The notes: generated by a model from the letters alone, not told the origin. A DNA stretch of 64,000 bases from Lachnospiraceae bacterium (GCA_017622845.1 JAGAQJ010000012.1:62001-126000); one strand, 5' to 3'; positions 8,939-18,885 are shown, counted from the stretch's first letter. Made by a program: numbers and translations.

Positions 8939-11900
8939 CAGCTCTCCTCCTTTTCCTCACTCCAATTGTCAACCTCGCTGTCTACCAGATTAACACTGAC
9001 AAGGGTCGAAACACCCTTCTCCTGCATCGTAATACCATAAAGTCTGTCTGCCTGTTCCATTGTACCGCGTCTATGCGTAATGACAATAAATTGTGTGCTT
9101 TTTGTCAGCTTATTTAAATATTTGGCAAACCTGCTGACATTCCCCTCGTCAAGCGCTGCCTCAATCTCGTCCAGCAGACAAAACGGTGAAGGTTTTAAAT
9201 TCTGTATTGCAAAAAGCAGCGCTATCGCCGTAAAGGATTTCTCACCGCCGGATAACTGCATCATATTCTGCAGTTTCTTTCCGGGCGGCTGCGCGATGAT
9301 GCGGATTCCTGCCTCCAGAATATCCTCATCCTCTATCAGCTCCAAGGTTCCCTTACCGCCTCCGAACAGCTCCTTGAATACCTTGTCGAACTCTCGTTTG
9401 ATTTCCTCAAATTTTTCGGCAAACTGCTTTCGCATCGCAGTATCAAGCTCTTCAATAATGCCCTCAAGCGTCTTTTCCGCCTCAATCAAATCATCATGCT
9501 GATTCTTCATAAAGGTATAACGCTCCATGAGAACCTTATAGTCCTCTATCGCATTAACATTGACATCTCCAAGCTTCTTGATATCCTCCTTAACTTCCGT
9601 AATCTGCTTTTTCATTGCCGGAATATCATTCAGCTCCTCATTTCTCATGGAAACTGCATTGTTTAAAGTAACCTCATACTCATTCCACATATAGTCAATC
9701 TGGTTTTCTACTGCTTCCTCCAGCTTCTCTTTCTGCGAATGAAGCCTGTAGACCTCTTTATCCAACGCACTTTTCCGCTCGGAAATTTCTTCTCTTGTAT
9801 TAAAGAAATTCTTCTGCTTTTGCGACAGTTCTTCCTTTAACTGCTGCTTTTCTTTCAGAGAGGTCTCTGCGTCAGACTGTGTATTGTGTGATGCATTGAT
9901 GGTCTCCTGAATTTCTTCGATGCTCTTTTTCCGAACTTCAATCTCCTCAAGGCAGCTTTCCAGATTGCTTTGTACCTCGGTAAGCTCCTCTCTGCTGCGG
10001 TTCAGCTCGCCTTCGATACGTTCCAGATTGGTCTGCTCAAATTCCTGCTTCTGAAGCATTTTCTCGTATGCTACATCCCGTTCTCCGGCGATTCCTGTCT
10101 TGCCGGACTCCTCGGTACGGTAGTCCTCAAGTTCCTTTTGATACTCAGCAATTTTCTGCTCAATCGCCTTTTCATTTTCCTCAGAAATTTTTAAATCAAC
10201 TAATATTTTTTCCTTATCAGCCTGAATCTCAGCGGCCTTACAATCAATATCCTGCTGTTCCTCCTTTAATGAGCCAAAGCCCTGCTCTGCCTCATTTTTG
10301 CGTTCCTGGGCAGTTACAACATTGAGCCGCGCAGTATTTTGTTTGAGAAATAATTCCTGCAATACAGCCTTTTTTTCTTCAATCGCCTTTCTGATTTCAT
10401 TTCGCTCTGTCTTGATATCTTCAAGCCCTCTTATGGCAGCCTCCAAATCACCCTTGGCAGTCTTAAGCTTTTCCTCAAGCTCCTCAAGCTCTCTCCTTCG
10501 TCCTAAGAGATTTGAATTATTTTTAAATGCGCCTCCGCTGATAGCGCCTCCCGGAACAAGAAGTTCTCCCTCAAGTGTTACCATTCGGACACTATAGCCA
10601 TACTTTTTCGCTATTTGAACTGCATTGTCAACATTGTCAATGACTACGATTCTGCCAAGCATTGTTCTTGCAACGTTTCTGTACCTGGGCTCTGTTTTTA
10701 CAAGGGAATCCGCAAGCCCTATCACTCCCTTTTCGCTCAGCACACCCTGCATCTTAAATTCCTGCGGCTTTGTAATGCTGGTAAGCGGCAGAAAGGTCGC
10801 ACGTCCAAAACGGTTCCTTTTTAGAAAGCCAATCATTTTCTTGGCAGTCTCCTCATCATTGGTTATGATATTCTGGATACTGCCGCCGAGAGCTGTTTCA
10901 ATAGCAGTCTCATACTCCTTATCCACCTTGATAATATCCGCAACAACACCGACAATGCCTTCATTTTGCTCCTTCTGCTCCATAACCTTCTGAATGCTGT
11001 TTCCGTATCCTTCATACCGCTCTGTAAGATTCGAAATCGTATCCAATTTGGATTTGTATCTCTGATAAGTGCCCTGGCATTCCCGAATCTTCTCGTCCTG
11101 CTTATTTAATCTTTCCCGAAAGGTTTTGTTATGCTCCTCCATCTCAGATAAACTATTGTTTGCTTCAATAATCTGCTGGTTAATGCTTTGAAATTCCTCC
11201 CGGAGCGCTTTGATTTCGGCATCCCGTTCCGCCTCGTCACTTTTGGCACGAAGAAGCCTTGAATTTAATTCTGCTTTTCTGATGCGAAGCTGCTCCATCA
11301 TAGTGTCAAAGCTGCTCATCTTCGACTTAATGGCAGCTCTCTCATTAAGCATTCCAATAATGCTGTTTTTATCTTCTTCTATCTTATGATTCAGTTCTTC
11401 AATATGCTGCTGTACTTCCGCAAGGGAACCTCTTGCCTCATCCCGTTCTCTCGCAAGCCCGGCCACCCTTTCATCAAGCGCTGACTTCTCTTCCAGAATT
11501 TTACCGCGCTCTCTTGTCTTCTCAGCAATCTGCGCCTGTATTGCCGTGATGCGTTCCTTGAAATGCTGCTCATTTCCCTGAGCGCCTTTTATCTGCTCCT
11601 GTAATACATTGATTTCCCCTTCAAGCTTACCACGAGTCACGCTTGTATTGGTGAGTGTGTTTCTTGCAAGCTCAATCTCCTGCTCCAGTTGTTCGATGTG
11701 GGTCTGAATTCTGTCATATTCCACCTTAATCTTGTCATACTGCCCGACCGTATTGTTATAATCTGTTTGTGCAATTGCATATTTATCTTCTATCTCAGTT
11801 AACTGTCCGGAGAGCTTTTTGTTTTCCAGAAGGAACATGTTGACGTCCAGCTCTTTGAGCTGTTCCTTTTTCTTCAGATAAACCTTTGCCTTTTCTGACT

Positions 11901-12522
11901 GCTTTTCCAAGGGACCTACCTGTTTCTCAAGCTCGCTTAAGATATCCGTCACACGTACCAGATTATTCTTCTCATCCTCAAGCTTCTTCTGTGCAGCAGC
12001 TTTGCGCTTCTTAAACTTAACAATACCTGCCGCCTCATCAAAAAGCTCTCTTTTCTCCTCCGGCTTGCCGCTCAGGATTTTTTCTATCTGCCCCTGTCCT
12101 ATGATAGAATATCCCTCTTTACCAATACCAGTATCATAAAAAAGCTCATTTACATCCTTCAAACGACAGGGTGTACCATTGATGGAGTACTCACTTTCGC
12201 CTGAACGATATAAACGTCTTGCCACGGTCACCTCCTCATAATCGATAGCAAGCTTGTGGTCTGTATTGTCAAAGGTAATCGCTACATACGCATAGCCCAA
12301 TGGCTTTCTAAGCTCTGTGCCGGAAAAAATAACGTCCTGCATCGACTCACCGCGAAGCTGTTTGATTCGCTGCTCGCCAAGCACCCATCTCACGGCATCG
12401 GCTACATTGCTTTTCCCTGAACCGTTCGGACCAACGATACCGGTGATACCCTGATGAAACTGGAACAATATTTTATTCGCAAAAGACTTAAACCCTTGTA
12501 CCTCTATACTCTTTAAATACAT
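8938..12522 (-). CDS. smc: Chromosome segregation ATPase SMC
   Basis: SMC forms the condensin-like ring with ScpA and ScpB to organise and separate chromosomes. The 1194-residue protein has the N-terminal Walker A (GPNGSGKSNVADAV), long coiled coils at about 170-500 and 670-1000, a hinge around 510-660 containing a Gly-rich patch (GGAISGG), and the C-terminal signature QLSGGEKSFTAIALLFA with Walker B PFCLLDEIEAALDE. I start it at the ATG at 12522 (MYLKSIEVQGFKSF) after GAGGGAAAGA, not the upstream GTG. It lies between rnc and ftsY, the standard Firmicutes order. Confidence 0.98.
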   Translation of the reverse strand: MYLKSIEVQGFKSFANKILFQFHQGITGIVGPNGSGKSNVADAVRWVLGEQRIKQLRGESMQDVIFSGTELRKPLGYAYVAITFDNTDHKLAIDYEEVTVARRLYRSGESEYSINGTPCRLKDVNELFYDTGIGKEGYSIIGQGQIEKILSGKPEEKRELFDEAAGIVKFKKRKAAAQKKLEDEKNNLVRVTDILSELEKQVGPLEKQSEKAKVYLKKKEQLKELDVNMFLLENKKLSGQLTEIEDKYAIAQTDYNNTVGQYDKIKVEYDRIQTHIEQLEQEIELARNTLTNTSVTRGKLEGEINVLQEQIKGAQGNEQHFKERITAIQAQIAEKTRERGKILEEKSALDERVAGLARERDEARGSLAEVQQHIEELNHKIEEDKNSIIGMLNERAAIKSKMSSFDTMMEQLRIRKAELNSRLLRAKSDEAERDAEIKALREEFQSINQQIIEANNSLSEMEEHNKTFRERLNKQDEKIRECQGTYQRYKSKLDTISNLTERYEGYGNSIQKVMEQKEQNEGIVGVVADIIKVDKEYETAIETALGGSIQNIITNDEETAKKMIGFLKRNRFGRATFLPLTSITKPQEFKMQGVLSEKGVIGLADSLVKTEPRYRNVARTMLGRIVVIDNVDNAVQIAKKYGYSVRMVTLEGELLVPGGAISGGAFKNNSNLLGRRRELEELEEKLKTAKGDLEAAIRGLEDIKTERNEIRKAIEEKKAVLQELFLKQNTARLNVVTAQERKNEAEQGFGSLKEEQQDIDCKAAEIQADKEKILVDLKISEENEKAIEQKIAEYQKELEDYRTEESGKTGIAGERDVAYEKMLQKQEFEQTNLERIEGELNRSREELTEVQSNLESCLEEIEVRKKSIEEIQETINASHNTQSDAETSLKEKQQLKEELSQKQKNFFNTREEISERKSALDKEVYRLHSQKEKLEEAVENQIDYMWNEYEVTLNNAVSMRNEELNDIPAMKKQITEVKEDIKKLGDVNVNAIEDYKVLMERYTFMKNQHDDLIEAEKTLEGIIEELDTAMRKQFAEKFEEIKREFDKVFKELFGGGKGTLELIEDEDILEAGIRIIAQPPGKKLQNMMQLSGGEKSFTAIALLFAIQNLKPSPFCLLDEIEAALDEGNVSRFAKYLNKLTKSTQFIVITHRRGTMEQADRLYGITMQEKGVSTLVSVNLVDSEVDNWSEEKEES

Positions 12523-12543
12523 TCTTTCCCTCACTGTGCAACG

Positions 12544-13248
12544 TTATTTCTTTCTGCCCTTGAGCTTCATCAGCGCCTCATATGCCGCCTGCTGCTCTGC
12601 CGCTTTCTTGGTTCTTCCGACTCCGAAACCGATTAACCTGTCATCAAGATATGCCTCGACGCTAAACTCCTTGTCATGGTCCGGTCCGGTCTCTCCTATC
12701 AGCTCATATCGGAGCTGTGCCGTGTTATTTTTCTGTATCTCCTCTTGAAGAAGGGTCTTACTGTCCATAAATAAAATCTTATCTTCCAAATCCGACAGCA
12801 CAAAACGATAGATATACTCTTTTGCATGCTCGATGCCGCCGTCCAGAAAAATCGCGCCAATCACAGCTTCCATAACATCAGAAATAATGGAATCTCTCTT
12901 CCTTCCGCCTGTTGCCTCCTCGCCCTTTCCAAGCAATATGTAGGAGCCAAGACTAATGTCCCTTGCACAATAGGCCAATGCCGGCTCACATACCATTGAT
13001 GCACGCATTCTTGTCAGCTGTCCCTCAGGCATATCCTTATTTTCATTAAATAAAAATTCACTTGATACCAGCTCAAGCACCGCATCGCCCAAAAACTCCA
13101 GACGCTCATAATTTCCTAATTTGTTAATCTTTTGCTCGTTTGCGAAAGAGCTGTGTGTTAATGCCTGCTTTAACAGCGCCTCATTCTTGAACTGATAGCC
13201 TATTTTTTCCTGCAGCTCCTTCAGAGCTTCCTTCATGTCCTGCATCAT
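12544..13248 (-). CDS. rnc: Ribonuclease III
   Basis: RNase III cuts double-stranded RNA, processing rRNA precursors and regulatory duplexes. The signature ERLEFLGDAVLELVSSEF holds the catalytic acidic residues; a second acidic cluster is DVMEAVIGAIFLDGG. A double-stranded-RNA-binding domain ends the protein (GFGVGRTKKAAEQQAAYEAL). The start at 13248 (MMQDMKEA) follows AAGGAGTGAAA and gives the usual 234 residues. Reading farther upstream would cross the acpP terminator. Confidence 0.95.
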   Translation of the reverse strand: MMQDMKEALKELQEKIGYQFKNEALLKQALTHSSFANEQKINKLGNYERLEFLGDAVLELVSSEFLFNENKDMPEGQLTRMRASMVCEPALAYCARDISLGSYILLGKGEEATGGRKRDSIISDVMEAVIGAIFLDGGIEHAKEYIYRFVLSDLEDKILFMDSKTLLQEEIQKNNTAQLRYELIGETGPDHDKEFSVEAYLDDRLIGFGVGRTKKAAEQQAAYEALMKLKGRKK

Positions 13249-13309
13249 TTTCACTCCTTCCATTACAGCAGCTTTCGTCAAGCAGCTTTCCCGCTCATGC
13301 GCATCATAC

Positions 13310-13336
13310 AAAAAGCCCTGTGTAAAAGGGCTTTTT
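13310..13336 (-). terminator. Terminator after acpP
   Basis: A perfect AAAAAGCCC/GGGCTTTTT inverted repeat separated by nine bases gives a T-rich end on both strands. It ends the plsX-acpP message and lies about 60 nt before the rnc start. Confidence 0.8.
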
Positions 13337-13343
13337 CGTTTTA

Positions 13344-13580
13344 TTATCTTTCGCTTTTTACCTTTTCAATTAAGTCAACGGCTTCTCTTACTGTTGTTAT
13401 CTTGTCCAAGCCTTCTGTCGGTAAGGTGATGCCAAGCTCGTCCTCTACCCCCATAAATATTTGATACAGGTCCAGCGAGTCAGCCCCCAAATCTGTAAGA
13501 AAAGTCATATCCATTTCAATTTCGTCCGGATCCATGCCTAAAATGGCGGCTGTAACCTTCCTCAATGCATCATATCCCAT
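13344..13580 (-). CDS. acpP: Acyl carrier protein
   Basis: ACP carries growing fatty-acid chains on a phosphopantetheine arm. The attachment serine is Ser35 in DLGADSLDLYQ. The 78-residue acidic protein is typical. A slight departure is LYQIFMGVEDELG where most ACPs have VELVMALEDEFG. It follows plsX by 17 nt and ends at a strong terminator, so plsX-acpP form one unit for lipid precursors. Confidence 0.95.
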   Translation of the reverse strand: MGYDALRKVTAAILGMDPDEIEMDMTFLTDLGADSLDLYQIFMGVEDELGITLPTEGLDKITTVREAVDLIEKVKSER

Positions 13581-13597
13581 TTCATCAGGTCCTTCCC

Positions 13598-14617
13598 TTA
13601 CTCATCCTTAAGAATTACTTTTTCCTTTATCTTTTCATTGATTTTCTGTTCCTTAAAGGTTACACACTGGAGAATTGAATTCTTAATCTCATTTGCCTTT
13701 GAACTGCCATGTGTTTTTACCACAAGACCATTTAATCCCAAAAGAGGCGCTCCGCCGTACTCCTCAAGACTGAAGCCCTTAAGTGTCTGCTTGAGTGCAG
13801 GCTTTACAAGAAGCGCTCCGATTTTGCTTCTGAGGGAAGTCATCATGCCTGCCTTTACCTTTTTGATGAGTGTTGCGCCTACTCCTTCATACAGCTTTAA
13901 GATAATATTTCCTGCAAATGCTTCACACACAATTACATCTGCATAGCCTGTCGGAATATCTCTTGCCTCTATGCTTCCTATGAAGTTAATCTCGGGACAA
14001 TTCTTCAAAAGCGGGAAGGTTTCTTTCACAAGTGCGTTTCCCTTCTCCTCCTCTGCGCCGATATTTACGATAGCAACTCTGGGATTGGATACTCCCATAA
14101 CACTTTCCATATATACAGAACCCATCTTTGCAAACTGTACCAGATGTGACGGTCTGGCATCCACATTTGCTCCGCAGTCTATCAAAAGAGAACAGCCTGT
14201 CTCTGTCGGAATCAAAGGTGCAAGAGGCGGTCTTTCAATTCCTTTTATCCTTCCTACAATAAGCTGTCCTCCTACAAGCACTGCACCTGAGCTTCCTGCT
14301 GAAACAAATGCATCGCAGGTTCCGTCCTTTACCAGATTAAGTGCCACTACGATTGACGAATCCTTCTTTTTTCTAATAGCCATGACAGGAGGTTCTGCCG
14401 TCTCTATGACCTCCGTAGCATTTACAATTTCTATCTGTTCCTTATTGTATGTATATTGTGTAAGCTCTTTCTCAATAATCTCCTGCTTACCGGTTAAATA
14501 CACCTTAATTTTACTGTTCTCGCTGACCGCTTCTACTGCGCCTTTTACAATTTCTGCCGGAGCATTGTCACCGCCCATGGCATCGACTGCTACTTTGGTT
14601 ATTTCATCCATTGTCAT
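13598..14617 (-). CDS. plsX: Phosphate acyltransferase PlsX
   Basis: PlsX converts acyl-ACP to acyl-phosphate, the donor for PlsY in membrane lipid synthesis. Recognisable parts are VAVDAMGGDNAP near the N-terminus, KDGTCDAFVSAGSSGAVLVG, LIDCGANVDARPSHL, and the C-terminal EYGGAPLLGLNGLVVKTHGSS. The length (339) is normal. The initiator may be the first ATG or the one two codons later (GGAGG lies 4 or 10 nt upstream respectively). It is the first gene of a two-gene unit with acpP, with its own promoter. Confidence 0.96.
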   Translation of the reverse strand: MTMDEITKVAVDAMGGDNAPAEIVKGAVEAVSENSKIKVYLTGKQEIIEKELTQYTYNKEQIEIVNATEVIETAEPPVMAIRKKKDSSIVVALNLVKDGTCDAFVSAGSSGAVLVGGQLIVGRIKGIERPPLAPLIPTETGCSLLIDCGANVDARPSHLVQFAKMGSVYMESVMGVSNPRVAIVNIGAEEEKGNALVKETFPLLKNCPEINFIGSIEARDIPTGYADVIVCEAFAGNIILKLYEGVGATLIKKVKAGMMTSLRSKIGALLVKPALKQTLKGFSLEEYGGAPLLGLNGLVVKTHGSSKANEIKNSILQCVTFKEQKINEKIKEKVILKDE

Positions 14618-14636
14618 AATCCTCCATACTTATTTA

Positions 14637-14665
14637 AATATACTAAACTCACTGGCAAAAATCAA
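14637..14665 (-). promoter_or_regulatory. Promoter of plsX-acpP
   Basis: TTGATT (14660-14665), a 17-nt spacer and TATATT (14637-14642) on the minus strand. The predicted start near 14630 leaves a very short leader that contains the GGAGG site. I do not see a FapR-type palindrome around it. Confidence 0.65.
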
Positions 14666-14706
14666 GGATAAAAACGATATATAACACAAAAAGGGGAGAA
14701 TAACGC

Positions 14707-14747
14707 AAAAAGAGACCAAGGAATCGCATCAGCAAATTCCTTGATCT
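14707..14747 (-). terminator. Terminator after rpmF
   Basis: On the minus strand GAGAtCAAGGAAT pairs with ATTCCTTGgTCTC around a 12-nt loop and is followed by TTTTT. It ends the YceD-rpmF message just before the plsX promoter. Confidence 0.8.
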
Positions 14748-14762
14748 CATCAGCCTTTATAA

Positions 14763-14942
14763 TTAGTCAGCCGCAATAATCTCTTTCTTATTATAAGAGC
14801 CGCAAGCCTTGCATACTCTGTGAGGCATCATTAAAGCGCCACACTTGCTGCACTTTACTAATGTAGGAGCACTCATCTTCCAGTTTGCTCTTCTCTTATC
14901 TCTTCTACCTTTAGAAGATTTATTCTTTGGACATATAGACAT
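14763..14942 (-). CDS. rpmF: 50S ribosomal protein L32
   Basis: A 59-residue protein beginning MSICPKNKSSKGRRDKRRANWK. It contains the zinc ribbon pairs CSKCG and CKACG typical of the zinc-binding (C+) L32 form, with the short LMMPHRV stretch between them. It follows the YceD-like gene with two bases between the genes, the almost universal yceD-rpmF arrangement. Both zinc pairs are intact, so it should bind zinc. Confidence 0.96.
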   Translation of the reverse strand: MSICPKNKSSKGRRDKRRANWKMSAPTLVKCSKCGALMMPHRVCKACGSYNKKEIIAAD

Positions 14943-14944
14943 TG

Positions 14945-15472
14945 TTACACCTCCTTATTCGCGTTAAAAATATCTTTAATCGCTGCCATTCTGGGATCGG
15001 GAACGAAATCATCGCATCCGCAGTCACCATCATTCAGATTCTTACCGCAAATCTTGCAAATTCCTTTGCAGTCTTCTTTGCACAAAATCTTCATCGGCCA
15101 ATTCAATAATATTTCATTATTGACTAGTTCATCCACATTTAAGTGATACCCTTCCATAAAGTCTGATAAGTCGTCCTCATCTGCATCAACCTCAGTGCAG
15201 TCCGGTGATGCGACCTCATTTTCAAAGGATAAATCAAATGTATAATCAACATCTCTCAAGCACCTGTCACATGGAAATGTAAACGTGAGCTTTACACTTC
15301 CTTCGACCAATGCTTTTGATTGTCCTATATTAGAAAGCTTCAATGCAACAGGACTCTTCTCCTTTACAGAAAAGGTTCCAAGCTGATTTGTAAATGTATC
15401 TGCATCATAAACAGCATTCAGCTCCTGCACTTGTCCTTCATTTGTAAATACATCTGTCAAATTCACTAACAT
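14945..15472 (-). CDS. YceD/DUF177 family protein
   Basis: This 175-residue DUF177 protein is needed in some bacteria and plants for normal 23S rRNA levels. It shows the family's Cys motifs: FPCDRCLRDV in the middle and, near the end, CKEDCKGICKICGKNLNDGDCGC, which probably binds zinc. The middle is acidic (around DEDDLSDFMEG). It is the first gene of the unit with rpmF and is divergent from tmcAL. Confidence 0.9.
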   Translation of the reverse strand: MLVNLTDVFTNEGQVQELNAVYDADTFTNQLGTFSVKEKSPVALKLSNIGQSKALVEGSVKLTFTFPCDRCLRDVDYTFDLSFENEVASPDCTEVDADEDDLSDFMEGYHLNVDELVNNEILLNWPMKILCKEDCKGICKICGKNLNDGDCGCDDFVPDPRMAAIKDIFNANKEV

Positions 15473-15499
15473 AGTAGACTCCTATCCACACATTCACAT

Positions 15500-15528
15500 A
15501 TTATACATAACCATTTATTTTTTGTCAA
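15500..15528 (-). promoter_or_regulatory. Consensus promoter of the YceD-rpmF unit
   Basis: TTGACA (15523-15528), a 17-nt spacer and TATAAT (15500-15505) on the minus strand form an exact sigma-A consensus, as expected for a ribosomal-protein gene. Confidence 0.85.
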
Positions 15529-15672
15529 CTAGATTCTCAAATATTTTCTGATTAATATAATTGTATGATTTTCTGTGTAATTCATACTTTTTCATGGTAT
15601 CATAAGAATGGATGTATTTCAATCATTCTTTGAAAATCATAAAACAGCAGTATTTCAGAAAGGTATCATTTT

Positions 15673-17040
15673 ATGAAAATTGCAGCGGTCATTGCAGAAT
15701 ATAACCCTTTCCATAACGGTCACAAATATCAGCTTGAGACAATCCGCAAACAGCTTGGTGCGGATTATATCCTTGTCATCATGAGCGGAGATTTCATGCA
15801 GCGCGGCATCCCTGCCATTGTCAATAAATACGAACGCTGTCAAATGGCGCTTGCAAATGGCGCTGATTTAGTTTTTGAGCTTCCGGTCTACTTTTCTCTC
15901 GGCAGTGCGGAATATTTTGCACAAGGGGCTGTATCGCTCGCCGACAAGCTTGGTGTTGTCGATTTACTGCACTTTGGAAGTGAATCAGGCGACATTTCCC
16001 TATTAAAGAGCTGTGCTATGATGATGGCTGACGAGTCCAAGGAATATAAAGCTTTCTTAAATACTTATCTCAAAGAAGGCAATTCCTTTCCTGCTGCAAG
16101 AAGCAAGGCTGTCACAAAGCTGTATGAGCGCAATGCTTTTTCACCTGACATGAAAAGTAAGTCTGCCATGAAACAGTATAACAATAATTCTCTTTCCTAT
16201 AACTGTTCTGATATTGAAGCTGTATTTTCCAATCCGAATAATATTTTGGGAATCGAATATATCAAAGCGCTTATCCGGCGAAACAGTTCTATCACACCTG
16301 TGACGCTTGCGAGAAAGGGAGAAGGCTACAATTCTGATTCCCTTTCTTCCCAAAGCTTTGTCTCGGCTAATGCAATCCGCACAGCACTGGGAAAAATGGA
16401 TTCACCCTCCAAACAGCACATGGGTATCGGAGAGCTTCAGCCGCATATTCCGGAATCCGTACATGAGCTATTAAAAAACAGCCTCGAAACATGCGGCTGC
16501 TATTTGTTTCCGGATGATTTTTCCGAAGTTCTTTTATACAAGCTGCTGCAGACTTCTGTTTCAAAAAATGCACTTTCATGCTTTTATGACATCGGCTGTC
16601 CGCTTTCCAATACGATCTATAACAAGCTTATGGATTTCACATCATTTACAGAATTTGCAATGCTTTGCAAGAGCAGAAACCTGACCTGCTCCCGCATATG
16701 CCGCGGACTGATGCACATTCTGCTTGACATGACGCAGGGGCAGGCAGACCTGTTCAAAAGTAATGATTACAGCCTGTATGCACGGCTTCTTGGATTTACG
16801 GCGCATGGACAAAAGCTGTTGAAATCCATAAAGGCGAATGCTTCCATTCCTATCATTACAAAGCCTGCAAGGGCGCTAAGGCAGCTTGACGGCGCTGCTT
16901 TCACATCATTTCAGGCTGACCTTCATGCTGCGGCGGTATACGAAGGTGTAAAACAGCAAAAACAGATGCGTTGGCAAAACACTTCTCAAACGCTCCATCT
17001 TCCGAATGAACTGACACGCGAAATAATAAGACTTCCATAG
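15673..17040 (+). CDS. tmcAL: tRNA(Met) cytidine acetate ligase TmcAL
   Basis: TmcAL acetylates C34 of the elongator tRNA-Met anticodon using acetate and ATP. The nucleotidyltransferase-type motif AEYNPFHNGH (HxGH class) is at the N-terminus, followed by SGDFMQRGIPAIVNKYERC and the FELPVYFSLGSAEYFAQGAV stretch characteristic of the DUF795 family. At 455 residues it is slightly longer than the 400-residue average. A GAAAGG ribosome site precedes the ATG. It is transcribed away from yceD-rpmF, as in many Firmicutes. Confidence 0.93.
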   Translation: MKIAAVIAEYNPFHNGHKYQLETIRKQLGADYILVIMSGDFMQRGIPAIVNKYERCQMALANGADLVFELPVYFSLGSAEYFAQGAVSLADKLGVVDLLHFGSESGDISLLKSCAMMMADESKEYKAFLNTYLKEGNSFPAARSKAVTKLYERNAFSPDMKSKSAMKQYNNNSLSYNCSDIEAVFSNPNNILGIEYIKALIRRNSSITPVTLARKGEGYNSDSLSSQSFVSANAIRTALGKMDSPSKQHMGIGELQPHIPESVHELLKNSLETCGCYLFPDDFSEVLLYKLLQTSVSKNALSCFYDIGCPLSNTIYNKLMDFTSFTEFAMLCKSRNLTCSRICRGLMHILLDMTQGQADLFKSNDYSLYARLLGFTAHGQKLLKSIKANASIPIITKPARALRQLDGAAFTSFQADLHAAAVYEGVKQQKQMRWQNTSQTLHLPNELTREIIRLP

Positions 17041-17058
17041 CACAATTATGGAAGTCTT
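17028..17058. terminator. Bidirectional terminator between tmcAL and the UPF0210 gene
   Basis: AAGACTTCCATA and TATGGAAGTCTT form a perfect 12-bp stem with a 7-nt loop, overlapping the tmcAL stop codon. It lies between convergent genes and could end both messages, although its T runs are short. Confidence 0.7.
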
Positions 17059-17086
17059 ACTTTAGATATAATATCTTATAATATCA

Positions 17087-18451
17087 TTAATTCTTAAAGC
17101 TGTGAATTGGTGCCGGTATTCTTCCGCCGCGGTTTACGAACGCATCACAGGAGAATTGGTTGACAGGCATAATTGGTGCATGTCCAAGGAGTCCGCCGAA
17201 CTCTGCATTGTCTCCTACCGTCTTGCCAATAACCGGTATGACACGAACTGCTGTTGTTTTCTGGTTCACCATACCGATAGCAAGCTCATCTGCTATGATT
17301 CCTGCTATCGTTGCAGGCTTTGTATCTCCGGGAATTGCAATCATATCAAGTCCTACAGAGCATACACATGTCATAGCCTCAAGTTTCTCAATCGTAAGTG
17401 CACCCGCATTGACTGCATCAATCATTCCCTGATCCTCACTGACGGGAATAAACGCACCACTAAGTCCGCCTACATAGGAAGAAGCCATCACACCGCCCTT
17501 CTTCACCTGATCATTTAAGAGCGCAAGTGCCGCTGTTGTACCCGGTGCACCTGCATATTCCAATCCTATCTCGCATAAAATATCAGCCACACTGTCACCA
17601 ATTGCAGGGGTCGGCGCCAATGACAAGTCTACAATGCCAAAAGGAATACCAAGACGCTTAGATGCCTCCTGTGCAACCAATTGTCCTACTCTCGTTACCT
17701 TGAATGCAGTCTTCTTAATTGTCTCGCACAATATCTCAAAATTTGCTCCGCGCACACTCTCCAATGCATTCTTGACAACACCGGGACCACTGACGCCTAC
17801 ATTGATAATCGCATCTGCCTCTGTCACTCCATGAAAGGCTCCTGCCATAAATGGATTGTCATCCGGTGCATTACAAAATACCACGAGCTTCGAGCATCCG
17901 ATGGAATCATTATCCTTTGTCAGCTCAGCCGTTTCCTTGATGATATCTCCCATAAGCCTTACAGCATCCATATCAATACCAGTCTTGGTAGAACCGAGAT
18001 TCACAGAGCTGCACACGAGCTCTGTCTCCGCAAGCGCCTGCGGAATGGAACGTAAAAGAAGTTCATCTGCTTTAGTCATTCCCTTAGAAACTAACGCGGA
18101 ATATCCTCCGAGGAAATTCACTCCTACGTCCTTTCTTGCTCTGTCCAGCGTCTTTGCGATGGTCACAAAGTCCTGCGAAGTCTTGCATGCAGAGCCTCCG
18201 ACTAAGGCAATCGGCGTAACCGAAATTCTTTTATTGACAATGGGAATACCAAATTCCTTCTCGATCTCAGCCCCGGTTGCAACAAGGTCTTTTGCCACTG
18301 TCGTAATCTTGTTGTAAATTTTCTCGTTTAATCTGTCAAGGTTTGAATCGATGCAGTCAAGCAGGCTGATACCGAGCGTAATCGTCCTTACATCAAGATT
18401 CTCCTTTTCAATCATTTTATTCGTTTCTAACACTTCGTTTATATTTATCAT
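17087..18451 (-). CDS. UPF0210 (DUF711/PFL-like) protein
   Basis: This 454-residue protein belongs to the UPF0210 family, which folds like pyruvate formate-lyase but has no proven reaction. Conserved stretches are [16 protein letters not shown], the Gly-rich [13 protein letters not shown], the [16 protein letters not shown] segment and the C-terminal [23 protein letters not shown]. It sits 25 nt after a small ACT-domain gene, the fixed partner in Firmicutes; the pair is thought to act as sensor and enzyme, with the ligand unknown. Confidence 0.92.
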   Translation of the reverse strand: MININEVLETNKMIEKENLDVRTITLGISLLDCIDSNLDRLNEKIYNKITTVAKDLVATGAEIEKEFGIPIVNKRISVTPIALVGGSACKTSQDFVTIAKTLDRARKDVGVNFLGGYSALVSKGMTKADELLLRSIPQALAETELVCSSVNLGSTKTGIDMDAVRLMGDIIKETAELTKDNDSIGCSKLVVFCNAPDDNPFMAGAFHGVTEADAIINVGVSGPGVVKNALESVRGANFEILCETIKKTAFKVTRVGQLVAQEASKRLGIPFGIVDLSLAPTPAIGDSVADILCEIGLEYAGAPGTTAALALLNDQVKKGGVMASSYVGGLSGAFIPVSEDQGMIDAVNAGALTIEKLEAMTCVCSVGLDMIAIPGDTKPATIAGIIADELAIGMVNQKTTAVRVIPVIGKTVGDNAEFGGLLGHAPIMPVNQFSCDAFVNRGGRIPAPIHSFKN

Positions 18452-18476
18452 ATCAAATGCCCTCCTTTAATCCAGC

Positions 18477-18749
18477 TTACAATCTGTGCATGCTGTTAAA
18501 GATTTCCTCTCTCTGGCATCTGATAATAACGCCGATTTCTTCGCCAAGCTTGTCAAGGTCGTCAGAAACCTCGCTTACAGACTTTATTGAACTGCTCATG
18601 TCAGCAATCATCATCATATTGAAATAATCGTCTACAATTGTCTGTGAAATATCAAGGATATTGACTTTATTCTCAGCAAGATATGTACATACTTTTGCAA
18701 TAATACCTACTGTATCTTTCCCTACTACTGTTATAATTGTTTTCTTCAT
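18477..18749 (-). CDS. ACT-domain protein (UPF0237)
   Basis: A single ACT domain of 90 residues (KKTIITVVGKDTVGIIAKVCTYL, then NILDISQTIVDDYFNM), the small-molecule-binding fold seen in amino-acid-regulated proteins. The paired UPF0210 gene lies immediately downstream. In related bacteria the pair is always adjacent. The ligand is not known. Confidence 0.93.
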   Translation of the reverse strand: MKKTIITVVGKDTVGIIAKVCTYLAENKVNILDISQTIVDDYFNMMMIADMSSSIKSVSEVSDDLDKLGEEIGVIIRCQREEIFNSMHRL

Positions 18750-18813
18750 AATGCATGGCTCCTATCTTTCTATGTATCTTTTTTCATAACTATCAGTATC
18801 TTCATAGTTATAT

Positions 18814-18827
18814 GGCTGCACTGTTAC
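18814..18827 (+). repeat. Copy of dispersed 14-bp motif
   Basis: GGCTGCACTGTTAC, 13 of 14 matches to the form GGCTGAACTGTTAC. It is inside the leader of the ACT-UPF0210 message. Confidence 0.4.
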
Positions 18828-18856
18828 ATCGTATTCCTACCCAAACAGTCCTTTTT

Positions 18857-18885
18857 ATCATACCGAATAATCATTTAAATTTCAA
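18857..18885 (-). promoter_or_regulatory. Promoter of the ACT-UPF0210 unit
   Basis: TTGAAA (18880-18885), a 17-nt spacer and TATGAT (18857-18862) on the minus strand. The -35 box lies within the last codons of the upstream hydrolase gene. The leader to the ACT gene is about 100 nt. Confidence 0.65.
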